DNA of 64,000 bases, from contig NC_053140.1 of assembly GCF_016808335.1 (NCBI RefSeq), positions 32,852,586 through 32,916,585 of the forward strand, given 5' to 3'. This document shows, one piece after another, positions 9,900 to 21,400 of the stretch. The notes below the pieces were generated by a model, which worked only from the letters and a program-made list of their open reading frames with translations, did no database searches and was not told where the DNA came from. Numbering within the stretch: the stretch's first letter is position 1; each line of letters begins with the position of its first letter. The stretch is from Panicum virgatum (Eukaryota; Streptophyta; Magnoliopsida; Poales; Poaceae). Made by a program: the position numbers and the translations under genes.

Positions 9900-12390
9900 T
9901 TCTCAGTCCGATTTGGCTATTTGCGTACACTCTCCTCGTGTATAACATTTGGGTCCATGAAGCTGATGTTGTAGATCCCCTTCTTCCGGCATTCTTGCAC
10001 TTTCATCCTGCACGATGAAAAATAAAAGAAGGGGATGAGAAAGCAGAGACTTAGTAGAGCTAGAGTATAGAAATGGGAGGAAACACTTACATAGCAAATA
10101 CACTAATGAGGGACTTGTCTAGGGTGTCTTGATGGCATAAAAACCAAAGATGGTCAAAATCAATCCATACGTCATCCATCCTCGATGGAAATGATAATCT
10201 TTAATTCGAGCAGCTAGCATTACATATCCCTCTTCAGATGCTTTCCTGTATCATTGATGCAATTCACGCATTCTTGTTGGTAGCATGTCAATTAACTCTA
10301 ACCACATAAGAGGTTGCCTCATTACAAATGGTTTTCTGCCTGCCCCTGGGTGAATCGGGACTTCATCTTCACCTCGGAGCTGACCTTTTGTGAGGCGGGT
10401 TTCCTCAAAACAAACTGAGCAGTAGCTTCAGCCTCTTTTGAAAGCACCTTGAGAGGGGGTACCGTTTGGTTGGGTTGTTCTCTGAGCTGGGGAGCTGTCT
10501 GGTTTTTTCGACGGTTACTCTTCTTCTCCCATGACTTTGTGATCGAGCGGTCGTAGTCTGACAGGAGTTCTTTCTGCTTTGGCTGGCACATGATAGAGAA
10601 AGAATTTCTTCCCTGCTGGATCCACTGGTTCCTTCGGCTCAGGCTTCTTTGGCTTGAAATGGTCGTCCACTTCTTTTTGCACGGCCGCTGTCAATTCCTA
10701 AGGAGTCATTTCGTGCCCTAACTTCTCTGGCAGGGGCTTCTCTTTCTTCTTAAGTTGTTGGGTCTTTTTCGGCCTAGGCGGTGGCGGGACCCAATCAGAT
10801 TTTTCTTCTTCGTGGGGGGGGGGAGGTGGAGGTGGCGGAGGCGGAGGTGGCGGCGATGGACAAACGCTGGGTCCCATGAAGCAGCCAGTGACGGCAATGG
10901 ACTAACGTTGGGTCCCTGGCAGCGGCCGGTGACTAGGGTTCCACGCTGGGGTACCCTTGTGCGGCCAGTGACCTCGGAGCCGGGCTAGGATCCCTTTCTT
11001 CGTCCGCAAACCTCAGGAGCTGATGTTGCGGACTCTGTGGTTCCTTGCAGAACTCTTATGTACCATTTGTTCCAACAGATCCAAGTGTGGAGGCCCTGTC
11101 CTAGTTCCTCTTCTCCATCGCCTCCAGGGATCTCGAGGTCGAGGTCTTCCTATTTTTTCTCGACACGGTTAACCATGACTCGAGCATATCCTTCAGGAAT
11201 CATCTTGTCATGGATTGTCCCGCTTTGAACAGGGACTTCAGCAATCCCATGAGCGACTACTTTGATTTTTTTTCTTCATCTGATATAGAAGCTTGCAGGG
11301 GGTCCTCACGGTAATGTCGTCCACAGGGTAATTCCGCAACCATTTCGGCTCGATCTATGGCTGGGTGTTTCGTGGAAATGATGCTGCTACGACGTTGCGA
11401 GCCGGAGGGGCTACTCTCCAAATGAGCAGTTGATCTAGCTTCTGGTTGCTGGTGCTAGCTAGCTGCTATTGCACCTTCAATCAAATCTACCCTTTCTTCT
11501 AGGGCACGCATCTTCTCTTCTTGTTCGGCATTTCTTCTTTGTCGACTTCGATACGTCTCTATGTCGGCATTGAAGCCATGCTTCCATGGAACTACGCCCA
11601 TACCTCACACACGTCCTGTGTGTTTCGGTGTCCCAAGAGTGTACGTCAGCTCATCTTTCTCTCTGTCTGACTTGAAATTGCCTTCAGACACGGCCTTTAG
11701 TGCCACATTGAGCCTGTCGGCCGCTTTCCTTATGGCACTGCCAGTGACGAACGACCCATCTTTCATATTCAATGTGCCTCCATGAGCGTAGAAGTAATGT
11801 TTTGCCCGCAACAGCCAGTTGAAAGTCACCTATACGATTCCTCTGAAAATTAGATCATCTTCCATCTTCTGCCAATTCGGAATTGCCGACGCATATCCTC
11901 CTTGCACAAGAAGTGCTTCTTTTTGCTCGCATTCTCTTTGGCTTGTGTTGTCTTCTTCTCACTATTCTCGGACGACTTGTATTGCACGAATGCATCCAAA
12001 TAAGGATGTTGATTCTTGAAGTCTTTCTCAAAGTTTGGCGTGAGTCCCTTTTTTACGTAGTCTTTGTTCCATTTTTTCTTGAACATTTGAAAAGCAATAG
12101 CCATCTTCTTCATGACCCAATCCTTAAAGAGTTGTTCTTTGTCCTTTAGAAAACTGAAGTGTCGTTTCGCATCTGCCCATAACATTTCCTTCTCGGTGTC
12201 GGGGATGATGTCAGCATCAATATATGCAGTCCCTGACATAACATCCACATTGATTTACCACTGTCATATTTACACTCTTCGGAGACTTGGGTTCACCATC
12301 AGGGGGTAGCACCGAGCATCGTCTCTGTTGTAGCAGTCGGCGGAGATGCTGGAGGAACTTGCTGTGCCTGCGGATTCGGCGCCGCGAGCA
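9900..12390 (-). pseudogene. CACTA second ORF (TnpA-like), downstream part
   Basis: Several minus-strand frames line up with grass CACTA second-ORF proteins. 12248-11850 contains a WADAKRHFSF and FKDWVMKKMA region followed by DYVKKGLTP. 11829-11605 contains SVRKAA-like and DREKDELTYTLGTPKHTGR segments, a hallmark of this family. 10740-10322 contains KEVDDHFKPKKPEP and SDYDRSITKSW, matched by DYxR and YEMTQEEMREAVQKE segments in the element at 54330-54713. A proline-rich tract lies near 10800-10870. Frame changes and stops (for example within 10680-10720) show it is no longer translatable as one protein. The protein family is thought to bind subterminal repeats during transposition. The gene continues at 25249-25480 across the Copia insertion. 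Confidence 0.65.
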
Positions 12391-12395
12391 CCCCT
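12391..12395. repeat. Target-site duplication ACCCC, left copy
   Basis: Five bases immediately before the TG of the left Copia LTR, identical to 25249-25253 immediately after the CA of the right LTR. Confidence 0.93.
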
Positions 12396-13106
12396 GTAAG
12401 GATCGATGGACCAAGAGGGGGGGGGTGAATTGGGCCTTTTTCAAATTTCTAAGATAGATAAAACAACCTTAACCTATGCAATGCTAGTGAGGCTCAATTC
12501 ACCAACCGGCTAAACAAAGCAAACTACACAAGCTAACAAAGATATGAAACTAAGCAAGGTAGAGCTAAGCTATGATCTCTAAGGTCAAGCACATGAAAGA
12601 ATGCATGAAAGTAAGTGCTTGAAATGAAAGAGAGTGCAAGAAACAACCGGATTTTTTCCCGTGGTGTCGATGTGTTGGCACACACCCCTAATCCACGTTG
12701 TGACACTCACTAAGAGTCTTGTCACCTCCCATGTTACCGAGACTTGGGCGCTCACTAAGAGTCTCCGTTCACCATCCCGGTGTGGTGGAGATCAAGCCAC
12801 GTACAATCTTCTTCTCCGGGCTCCCACAATCCTTGGCAAGCTCCGCGAGAAACACCTCGATCACCAAGATCGCCTAGGTAATGCCAATCACCAAGAGTAA
12901 CAAGCTAAGGCCTTCACTTGAGCAAGAACCGATCACCAAGAACGGATGCACACAAGCTTCTCTCTACTCAAGTCCTTAATCTTGCTTCTTGATTGATTGA
13001 ATGAACAAGTATGTGAAAGATGAAGCTCAAGGTGGCTCTTGACTATAGTATTGAGTGTATGGATGTTGCCTGGTGTCAAGAGTAGCAAAATGACCCATTG
13101 GAGGGG

Positions 13107-13114
13107 TATATATA
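13107..13114 (-). promoter_or_regulatory. TATA box of Copia LTR
   Basis: TATATATA read on the minus strand, downstream of the U3 motif array and in the expected place between U3 and R. The equivalent site in the other LTR is 24281-24288, which would drive the genomic transcript. Confidence 0.7.
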
Positions 13115-13139
13115 GGCAGCTCACACGAATAGAGCCGTT

Positions 13140-13640
13140 GGACAAAAGCTGCCAGAAAACTGCGTAGCGCCGGTTAATCCGACGTCCCTCCAACAGTCAT
13201 CGTCGGTTTAACCGGTGAATGTAAACTGCCCCTTCTGAAAACTAGCCGTTATGACTTGGGCAGATTAACCGACGTATCATCGGTTTAACCGGTGAGTGTA
13301 GTTGTCCACTGATCAACTGAAAAACCAAGTCTCTGGACAACTGCACCGACGTTAACTCAAACCTATCGTCGGTTTAACCGGTGAGTACAACTTCTGAATT
13401 CCTTTGAAAAAACCATCTCACTGGTCAATTGCACCGACGTCTTGATTTAAATATTGTCGGTTTAACCGGTGTATAGAACTTGAAATGCCCTGGAAAAATC
13501 AACTCTGGACTAATGCACCGACGTTAATTTCAAACACGTCGGTTTAACTGGTGTATTGAATTGTCCAGACTCTGCTGACTTTGTTTAACCGACGTATAGA
13601 AAATTGAGATTGTCGGTTAAACCGGTATATAGACTTTTTC
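13140..13640 (-). promoter_or_regulatory. U3 motif array, core CGTCGGTTTAACCGGTG
   Basis: Six copies of CGTCGGTTTAACCGGTG or close variants lie near 13200, 13280, 13368, 13453, 13540 and 13612, about 70-90 bp apart. Most are accompanied by a nearby ACCGACG half motif. The array is directly upstream of the minus-strand TATA box, the place for U3 enhancer elements. The core is nearly palindromic (CCGGTTAAACCGACG on the minus strand). The same array is in the other LTR, and a similar one lies at 17165-17480. Confidence 0.7.
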
Positions 13641-14074
13641 TGATTTTGTCTTTTCTGATTTGAGTCTTGAATGAAATCCAAATATTCTTGAGATATAGTT
13701 TGAGAACCACTTATTTGAACTTCTAGAAACCTGAGTGACCATTGTGTGCATCCATTTTCAAATGACCATGTCCATGCTCAAGTTACTTAGCCTTAACCCC
13801 TCTTAATAGTGCGATCACTACAAAACTATAAAACCTATACTAACCTAAGTGTCCTTCTCAACCTTATGACACTTAGGACTAGAAAGATCCTTAGTCTTGA
13901 CATATAATTGAGTTTGAATACCAAGATCGCCTTTTTGAATAATGAAATTGAGGGGCCTCTTTTGACATATGACCAAATGAGCGATAATGATCTATTAAGC
14001 TGCACAAACTCATTAGTCACAATAATGGTTGTCATTAATCACCGAAACATACCTTGAGGACCTAGATGCTTACA

Positions 14075-14092
14075 ATCTCCCCCTTTTTGGTG
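14075..14092 (-). other. Polypurine tract of Copia element
   Basis: On the minus strand AAAAAGGGGGAGAT abuts the 3' LTR, the position and composition expected for plus-strand DNA priming. Confidence 0.85.
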
Positions 14093-14387
14093 ATTGATGA
14101 CAACACAAACATAAAAAACGAGAGAGCGAAAAAGATAAAACAGGATAAACACAAGCAAACTCAAAAAAGGACCAAAGAGCTCAACGGCTCAAACGAAATC
14201 CATAGATATGTCTCAAAGCACGGCATACTCAAGCGACAAATGTACATATCCATGAACTAACACCAAATGTGATACAAAGAATCAAAGTCCTGATAACTAC
14301 GAGCTCTCTCTAGCTCTACCCTCCCCCTAACTCTGTGGCTCCCCCTAACATCTCTCCCCCTTTGGCATCAAAGCACCAAAAGGCGAG
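14093..14387 (-). other. 3' untranslated region between extra ORF and polypurine tract
   Basis: Internal Copia sequence without supported coding content. Confidence 0.5.
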
Positions 14388-16898
14388 CTACGGGTCTTGC
14401 TGTCGTGGTACGGCGAGGAAGCGGTCCGGGTCGTCGTCGTCGTCGTCGGAAGGAGAACCCTCACCCTCGGTGACAGACGGAAGCTGCTGGTCTGGGTCTG
14501 AGCTCACTGGGGGAGTGACTGTCGTGGAGGCTCTCGTGCTGGCACTGCCTGGTAGAGGATCCGTAGAAGTCGTAACCGGGCCAGCAGAAGAAGTATCAAC
14601 ATCTGAAGAAGTGACCGCTGAGGCTGCCGGCTGCGTCGACTGTGGAAGCAGGGACTCCTCTACAGCTCCTCCCCCTGAAGGTGCTGCCTGAAGTGAGGTA
14701 GGGAGGGCGACCGACTGAACTGCTGACGGTGAGTCCTGAAAGAGTGTGGTCGCTGGCAGTGGTGAAAAGAGCGGACGACCGGCAGATCCAAAGAGTGCGG
14801 ACATCAAGAACGTGGTCTCCGGTGTCGCTGTAGTAGCTAGAGCTGCAGTAGGGGCTGGAGGAGGAGGAGCTGGTGTGACTGCAAGCTGAGGTGCTCCAGC
14901 ACCCTGAAGTCCGGGCTGCTGCTGCTGTGGGGCGAGTCCGGTGTGAGAGTAAAGCTGGGAGATCATCCCGAACATCGCCATCATGCCCTGCTGCATCTGC
15001 TGGAACTGAGCGTCTGTCCTCTGTGAAACTCTGTCAATGAGGCCGACAAAACGCTCCTCTGTCGCTGCACGCTCTCGGGCTGCCTCTCTCTGAATAGCCG
15101 CAATCTGAGCCTCATGGGCTCTCCTGGCCTCCTCCTGAGCAAGTCGGTCCTCCCTCTGCTGAGTCACGAGCTGCTGTAGTAGTGCAGTGAGCTCGGACGG
15201 CTGAGTCACCTGGGACTCAGAGACTGTAGCAGCTACTGAAGTCGGAGGAGCTGGCTCTCCGGAACCTCCTGCCTCCTGGTCGTGACTGGCTGGGGCAGCT
15301 GGAGGAAAGTACTCTACGTCCTCGGAGGAGTCTGACTCAAGCTCAGACCAGTGAATCTCATCATCTCCCCCGGGAAGCTATGCCTCCGCTGCCAGGAGTG
15401 CCTCATCCTCCTCTGCCACTCGTGCCTGTACCTCCGGTGACAGTCGTGCCATCGCAGCTCTATCTGCATGTCTGCCCCTCCTCCTGTCCTGTGGAGCTGT
15501 AGGTCGGTAGACAGGGAACCTGGGAGCCTCGTCGTGATGGTAAGGGGCGCTGATGGGTGACTCTGCTGGCACTATCATAGAGCATATGTAACTGATCCAG
15601 TGTGCATAAGGAAACTGTCGCACCACACCCATCCCATCAGTGATCACATCCTCGATCTCAGCCAGAATAAAGTCAACTATATCAAATGGCTCGTGAGTGA
15701 GGATGTGTAGGAGCAAGAGCTGCTGCAAACCTGTGAACCCCTCTGGGTAACCACTCCTCGGTAACAGAGTCCTCCGGAGTGCCATGTGAACAGCGTATGC
15801 CTCTGGAGTCAGCAAGCTCGGCACTCTGGTGTAAGAGGCTGGGAACGGCTGGCGGAAGCACTGAGAGATCGCCTCGTGAGAAGGAGCAATCCCGCCAACC
15901 ATCGCCTTTCGGGGTGGATCTGAGTCCCCGTAAACCCTCTCGTGCAGCGAGACGTCGACCAGGTCAACTCCAACTATACCAGCAATGGTCGCCCTTGACA
16001 AACCAAAAACCCGCCCTCCAAACATGAAGTGCACGGCTCTGTGCTCGGGAGCTATCCATGCTGTGGCGTAGAACACTCTGACCCAGTCCTCGATATAACG
16101 ATTCTGCTCCATCTCTAGCAGCCTGGGCAGTCCTCTGAAGTGAGCGAAGTGTGCTCTCACGTCTGCTCCCCCTGCGGCTGTCCTCAGTGAGACCCAGTCA
16201 AGAACCCTGTGCGGGAAGATCCGGTGGCCCCTCCACTAGAAAGTCTCGTAGAAGCTGGCCTGTAGCAGAGTCCAGAACCTCCTGTCGACTCTGCTGTCTC
16301 GGGTCACTGGGAACCAGACCTCCTCCTCAGCACTCCACCGGAATCTCTTGACCTTGGCCGCATTGGCTCGGGTCAAGTTCTGGAGCATCACACCTGGCTC
16401 CAGACGCACAACAGTGTCCATACGGAACACTGCGCACTCGGCCTCTAGGGCCTCGGCTCTGCGAGCTGCTGCTGCTGCTGCTGCTGCTGCGGACCTGCGG
16501 GGCTCCTGTGGCTGGTGTCCTCCCCGAGTCCTCGGTCCAGTGCGACGCTCTGTCGCTGGCGGGGAACCTCCCTCAGACGACTGCTGTGGAGAACTCTGCC
16601 CCTCTGACTGTGCTGCCTCTGAGTCAGAACCATCTGAATCTGTCGCTGCTGCTGCTGCTGCTGCTGTCGCGGCTCTGGTGGCCCTGGCACCTCTGACTCT
16701 GCCCATACCCCTGCCTCTGCCTCTGCCTCTGCCTCTGGGGTCCTCCCTGATCTGGAACGGACGAGCACAGCCTGATGCCTGCTCCTCGGCGGCCTTGGCC
16801 ACCATCTCGGCCCTCTCGGCCTCCTTCTCTGCACGAGTCCGCTTGCGAGCGGGCTTCTTGACCACAACTTCCTTTCCCTTCCTCTTCTCGCGACCCAT
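14388..16898 (-). pseudogene. SIRE additional 3' ORF, broken by two TAG stops
   Basis: A long minus-strand frame between pol and the 3' LTR, open from an ATG at 16898 to a stop at 14388 except for in-frame TAG codons at 16238 and 15380 (about 836 codons in all). The N-terminal part is basic, with a GREKRKGKEVVVKK start, RG repeats, and Ala- and Ser-rich low complexity. The middle part (about 16300-15600) is an ordered domain with WVRVFYATAWI and FGLSRATIAGIVGVDLVDV, resembling putative plant-transposon domains of Athila or SIRE extra ORFs. The C-terminal part has a coiled-coil-like region rich in Gln, Glu and Arg (about 15200-15050) and then a Pro/Ser/Thr-rich tail ending in an Asp run. SIRE extra ORFs are often called env-like, but I see no signal peptide or clear membrane anchor. 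Its function is unknown. Confidence 0.7.
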
Positions 16899-17164
16899 CC
16901 CTATCAGGCAAAAACTCGAACACCTGGTGAGTGCTTGGCGAGAAGACGCTGCGGCTGTGGCTGCGGCGTGGGGGTGAGTGAAGTAGCGTGGGATGGCTAG
17001 AGCTTTGCCTGGCGTGGAGCTGAGGTGGCGAGGATCTGCAGTGGCGGCGCGGAGGCGACTGCGGAGCGGCGGCGGCGTGAGATGGGAGGAGTCGGGCGAA
17101 ACAGAGAAGGAAGGAGAAACCGACGGCCAGCACAAGACACATATATGACAGGTGGGACCCGCGA

Positions 17165-17480
17165 TTTTCTTTAACACCGGTAGATCCGACGCCTAGGGTT
17201 TGAGCGCCGGTTGATTGTGTCGGTGCAGTTCACCCGAGACTCCTGCAGATCTGAAACTGAACGCCGGTTGAACCGATGATATGCAATTTGTACTCGTCGG
17301 TTGATTGCTGCTAACACCGGTTGATTGACAGGTCAAAACTGTGTTACGTTCACCGGTTGATCCGATGCTGTCACTTTTGTATACGCCGGTTGAACGCCTG
17401 AAACTTGACTGAGCTGAGACACAACTTAGTAACGCCGGTTAAACCGATGGGTATAGATCCATTGAACGTCGGTTTAACCG
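17165..17480 (-). promoter_or_regulatory. Second CGGTT-AACCG motif array upstream of the extra ORF
   Basis: About nine copies of motifs such as CGCCGGTTGAACCGATG, ACACCGGTTGATTG and CGTCGGTTTAACCGGTG lie in 315 bp. They recall the LTR U3 array at 13140-13640. The array ends about 270 bp upstream of the extra ORF start at 16898, and a TATA-like CATATATG lies between them at about 17140. By analogy with U3 this may be an internal promoter. Confidence 0.5.
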
Positions 17481-18117
17481 GTGAAGCCAAAAACTCCTCA
17501 CTCAGCTCACTCTTCTATGCTTAGTCCAATAAACTTATAAAACTCAAATAAACTCAAGTTAATGGACTTGCATAGGCGACTTTACCCCTCAAAATAAATA
17601 GGATAGCACACTTGCTTAAATAAATTTCTTTTTAAACACAAGGAAAAGCCGCAAGAGAGACAAAGCGTCAAATAAAATGTATGAGCCATGTCATAGGAAT
17701 ATTGAAGATAGAAAGCTTCAAATTCATCATGACATTGCTCACTAGGCAATAACGCACCTAACACTTTGCTCTTTTCACTTTTCATGAATTAAGATCTTGT
17801 ATATGAAACAAGTCTCATTTTCATCAAGTGATCTCCTTTGTGACCCTTACGCATGCAATGATAATGCAAGCTACAACCATATGCGAAAGTAAGGTAAACA
17901 TGAAGTGCGCATCTATATGACAAGTAATGCATAGCAAGAATTTAAATTCTACTTGTCAAGTTTGAACCCACGGGAAGCTTCTTCATGATGAGCCTTTCTA
18001 CAAGCCTAGAGGAAAACAAGTGGACCACCACCTCTAGCTAAACCCTCGCTCATCACTATCTTACCATGGTTAGACAAGTGTCCTATATGCATGCATTTTC
18101 CTATATGACATGGCAAT
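17481..18117 (-). other. Copia spacer between pol and the extra-ORF region
   Basis: AT-rich internal sequence. No long frame or motif could be supported. Confidence 0.5.
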
Positions 18118-20085
18118 TTACATGACGTTTGCCGCATCTAACACATTAAGCTCATTTCTTAGCCTAACAAAAGTACTCTCATCTAAAGGTTTTGTGAAAA
18201 TATCCACCAATTGCTCCTTGGATGTCACACCTTGAAGAGATATGTCTCCTTTGGCTTCGTGATCACGCAAGAAGTGATGGCGAATATCAATGTGCTTTGT
18301 GCGAGAGTATTGAACCAGATTCTTGGCAATTTTTACGGCACTTTCATTGTCACAAAGGAGTGGTATCCTATCTAGTTTCACACCAAAGTCCAAAAGGGTT
18401 TGCTTCATATATAGAATTTGGGCACAACATGCACCGGCCGCTATATATTCTGCTTCCGCAGTGGACAAAGCCACAGAATTTTGCTTCTTACTTGACCAAG
18501 AAACTAGAGAACGCCCAAGCAAGTGGCAACCCCCGGAGGTACTCTTGCGATCCACACGGCTTCCGGCAAAATCCGAATCCGAGTATCCCAAGAGATCTAA
18601 GCTAGCGCCTTTGGGGTACCACAAGCCTATGCTAGGGGTGTGCTTGAGATACCGAAGGATCCTGTTCACAGCCGAAGGGTGTGATTCCTTTGGGTTAGCT
18701 TGAAAGCGGGCACACAAGCACACACTAAACATTATATCGGGCCTAGATGTGGTAAGGTAAAGCAGAGACCCTATCATAGAACGATAGAGGGATTGATCAA
18801 TTGGTTTACCGTCCACATCCAAGTCGAGATGCCCATTGCTAGCCATGGGTGTCTTGATTGGCTTGCACTCATCCATCTTGAACTTCTTCAAGATATCTTT
18901 AGTATATTTTTCTTGATGAATGAATGTCCCTTCCTTCATTTGTTTGACTTGAAAACCAAGGAAGAAGGTCAATTCGCCAATCATGGACATCTCGAATTCC
19001 CTAGACATCATGGTAGCAAACTCATGGCTTAGTAGATCATTAGTTGAGCCAAAGATAATATCGTCAATATAAATTTGACAAATGAAAAGATCCCCGTTGA
19101 CGTCTTTTGTGAACAACGTGGTGTCCACCCTCCCGATCTTGAAGCCTTGCATGATTAGGAAGTCACAAAGCCTCTCATACCAAGCCCTTGGAGCTTGTTT
19201 GAGCCCATAGAGTGCCTTGTGCAACCTATAAATATGGTTAGGATTCCTCGGATATTCAAACCCGGGAGGTTGCTCAACATAAACAAGTTCGTTAATAACG
19301 CCATTTAAGAATGCACTTTTCACATCCATTTGATACAACTTAATGTTATGATGTGAAGAGTAAGCAAGAAGGATACGGATAGCTTCAAGTCTTGCGACCG
19401 GAGCAAAAGTTTCACCAAAATCCAAACCTTCGACTTGAGAAAACCCTTTTGCCACAAGTCTTGCTTTGTTGCGTATCACCACCCCATGTTCATCTTGCTT
19501 GTTTCGAAAGACCCACTTGGTGCCAATGATGTTCTTGTCTTTCGGAGGAGCTTCGAGGACCCAAACTTCATTGCGGGTGAAGTTGTTCAACTCTTCTTGC
19601 ATGGCCATCACCCAATCCGAGTCCTCAAGCGCTTCCTCTATGCTAGTGGGTTCAATACAAGAAACAAACGAGTGATGTTCGCAAAATGAAGCATGTTTAG
19701 AACGAGTTCTTACTCCCTTTGATGGACTACCAATGATTTGACCAATTGGATGATCCTTGGAGATGCGACCATGCTTCACTAGCGGTACTTGCGTGGATGC
19801 TGGTTGGGGTGGATCATGGGTAACTTGTGCTTGTGGTGGAACACTTTGCTCTTCTTGTTCTTGGACTTGGGGTGTTGGCGTTGGCACATTTTCTTTAGGT
19901 AGTAGATCATCTTTTTCTTGATCTTCATCTACTTGGGGTGCCGTGGAGGTGCTTGGTGTAGATGAGGAAGGTCCTCCCCCTTGATCATTGCCTTCATGCA
20001 CCTCTTCCGGCTTGATATCCCCAATGGACATATTCTTCAAAGCTTCATCAATCTCTTCATCACCTACGTTTTCATAGCCAACAAC
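18118..20085 (-). CDS. Copia pol: reverse transcriptase and RNase H
   Basis: A 640-codon open frame from the ATG at 20040, in phase with the upstream integrase frame and separated from it by a single TAG at 20088. It starts with a Pro/Gln-rich linker. RT motifs follow: [54 protein letters not shown] and the catalytic YIDDIIFGS. The RNase H domain shows [20 protein letters not shown] and DNESAVKIA. It copies the RNA genome into DNA in cytoplasmic particles. This part has no internal stop or frameshift. Confidence 0.95.
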   Translation of the reverse strand, partial: VVGYENVGDEEIDEALKNMSIGDIKPEEVHEGNDQGGGPSSSTPSTSTAPQVDEDQEKDDLLPKENVPTPTPQVQEQEEQSVPPQAQVTHDPPQPASTQVPLVKHGRISKDHPIGQIIGSPSKGVRTRSKHASFCEHHSFVSCIEPTSIEEALEDSDWVMAMQEELNNFTRNEVWVLEAPPKDKNIIGTKWVFRNKQDEHGVVIRNKARLVAKGFSQVEGLDFGETFAPVARLEAIRILLAYSSHHNIKLYQMDVKSAFLNGVINELVYVEQPPGFEYPRNPNHIYRLHKALYGLKQAPRAWYERLCDFLIMQGFKIGRVDTTLFTKDVNGDLFICQIYIDDIIFGSTNDLLSHEFATMMSREFEMSMIGELTFFLGFQVKQMKEGTFIHQEKYTKDILKKFKMDECKPIKTPMASNGHLDLDVDGKPIDQSLYRSMIGSLLYLTTSRPDIMFSVCLCARFQANPKESHPSAVNRILRYLKHTPSIGLWYPKGASLDLLGYSDSDFAGSRVDRKSTSGGCHLLGRSLVSWSSKKQNSVALSTAEAEYIAAGACCAQILYMKQTLLDFGVKLDRIPLLCDNESAVKIAKNLVQYSRTKHIDIRHHFLRDHEAKGDISLQGVTSKEQLVDIFTKPLDESTFVRLRNELNVLDAANVM

Positions 20086-21384
20086 CTACTCTTGGGAGCC
20101 ATTAGATTCATCAAACTCCACATCACATGTTTCTTCAACTAACCCGGAGGTTTGATTGAATACTCTATATGCTTTGGAGTTTGATGCATAACCAAGAAAG
20201 AAACCTTCATCACATTTACTCTCAAACTTATCGAGCCTTTTCTTCTTATAGATGAAGCATTTGCAACCAAAGACTCGAAAGTAGGATATATTTGGTTTTT
20301 TCCCGGTGATGAGCTCATATGGAGTTTTCTTGAGGAGTCGGTGAGGATATACTCGGTTGGATGCATGACACGCCGTGTTGATTGCTTCCGCCCAAAACTT
20401 CTCGGACGTGCCATAATCATCCAACATTGCTCTAGCTAGGGTGATGAGTGTCTTGTTCTTTCTTTCCACCACTCCATTTTGTTGAGGCGTGTAGGTGGCG
20501 GAGAACTCATGCTTGATGCCCTCTTCATCGCACCATTCTTCAATCTTCATATTTTTGAACTCGGTGCCGTTGTCACTCCGAATCTTCACAATTGGAGAGT
20601 TGTACTCCCTTTGAGCTCTTCTTGCGAATGTCTTGAAGATTTCCGGAGTTTCACCCTTATCGCCTAGGAACATGACCCAAGTGTAACGTGAATAATCATC
20701 AACAATTACTAGACAATAGAGGTTACCACCAATGCTCTTGTATGTAGTTGGACCAAAGAGATCCATGTGTAGAAGCTCGAGCGGCTTGGAGGTAGACAAC
20801 ATCGTCTTGATGGGATGATGTGTTGCTACTTGCTTCCCGGCTTGACATGCTTTGCATAATTTGTTCTTGTCAAATGTGACATCCTTCAAGCCGGTGATCA
20901 TCCCTCTCTTGTGGGCTTTCTTGAGGTTGCTCATGCCAATATGAGAAATTCTTCTATGCCAAAGCCACCCAAGAGAAGACTTGGTGAAGAGGCATGTCAT
21001 GGTGCTTGTTTGCTTTGAAGAGAAGTCCACTAAATAGATGTTGCCATGCCTAAACCCCGTGAATACCATTGACTTGTCTTCTTCAAGAGTTACTACAACA
21101 CCATTCTTGTCAAAGGTACACGTTAGTCCAAGATCACACAATTGAGCAATAGAAATGAGATTAAAACTAAGTGCTTCTACAAACAAAACATTAGAAATAG
21201 ATAAATCTTTAGAGATTGCTATTCTACCCAAACCTAAAACTTTTCCCCTTGAGTTATCACCATAGGTGACATGTTCATGATCGCCGGGGTCTTCAAGGGA
21301 GGTGAACATGCTATCATTGCCGGTCATGTGTTGAGAGCAACCGCTATCAAGTACCCAATGTTTTCCACCGGCTTTGTAGTTCAC
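20086..21384 (-). CDS. Copia pol: protease and integrase
   Basis: A 432-codon frame with protease active site DSGCSQHMTG near its start. A zinc-binding region follows (WLWHRRISHIGMSNL, then CKACQAGK). The integrase core has its catalytic acidic residues in DLFGPT, RSDNGTEF and QNGVVERKN, and the frame ends in VFGCKCF and GYASNSKAYRVF. It cleaves the polyprotein and inserts cDNA into the genome. The frame ends at a TAG (20088-20086), after which translation would continue in phase into the RT part, so this is one pol gene with a single nonsense codon. The upstream link to gag is out of frame. Confidence 0.93.
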   Translation of the reverse strand: MNYKAGGKHWVLDSGCSQHMTGNDSMFTSLEDPGDHEHVTYGDNSRGKVLGLGRIAISKDLSISNVLFVEALSFNLISIAQLCDLGLTCTFDKNGVVVTLEEDKSMVFTGFRHGNIYLVDFSSKQTSTMTCLFTKSSLGWLWHRRISHIGMSNLKKAHKRGMITGLKDVTFDKNKLCKACQAGKQVATHHPIKTMLSTSKPLELLHMDLFGPTTYKSIGGNLYCLVIVDDYSRYTWVMFLGDKGETPEIFKTFARRAQREYNSPIVKIRSDNGTEFKNMKIEEWCDEEGIKHEFSATYTPQQNGVVERKNKTLITLARAMLDDYGTSEKFWAEAINTACHASNRVYPHRLLKKTPYELITGKKPNISYFRVFGCKCFIYKKKRLDKFESKCDEGFFLGYASNSKAYRVFNQTSGLVEETCDVEFDESNGSQE

Positions 21385-21400
21385 CTACACACATGAGAAT

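Larger units (their letters stand above)
12396..14074 (-). repeat. Copia 3' LTR
   Basis: Starts TGTAAGGATCGATGG and ends GATGCTTACA on the plus strand; 1679 bp. U3 spans about 14074-13115, the TATA box is at 13107-13114 on the minus strand, and R-U5 runs to 12396. It contains a G9 run at about 12417-12425. Nearly identical to 23568-25248. Confidence 0.95.

Noticed and set aside
13140..13640. CRISPR-like reading of the evenly spaced U3 motif
   Set aside because: Spacing and motif are imperfect, the context is a plant LTR, and spacers resemble one another across both LTRs; it is an enhancer-type array.
14388..16898. Calling the Copia extra ORF an envelope gene
   Set aside because: No signal peptide, transmembrane anchor or fusion-like segment is visible; the env label for such ORFs rests on position only.
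16348..16977. 209-residue plus-strand frame and the poly-Gln frame at 16445-16867
   Set aside because: By-products of the CTG/GCC-rich Copia extra ORF on the minus strand; the minus frame joins a structured domain and is preferred.
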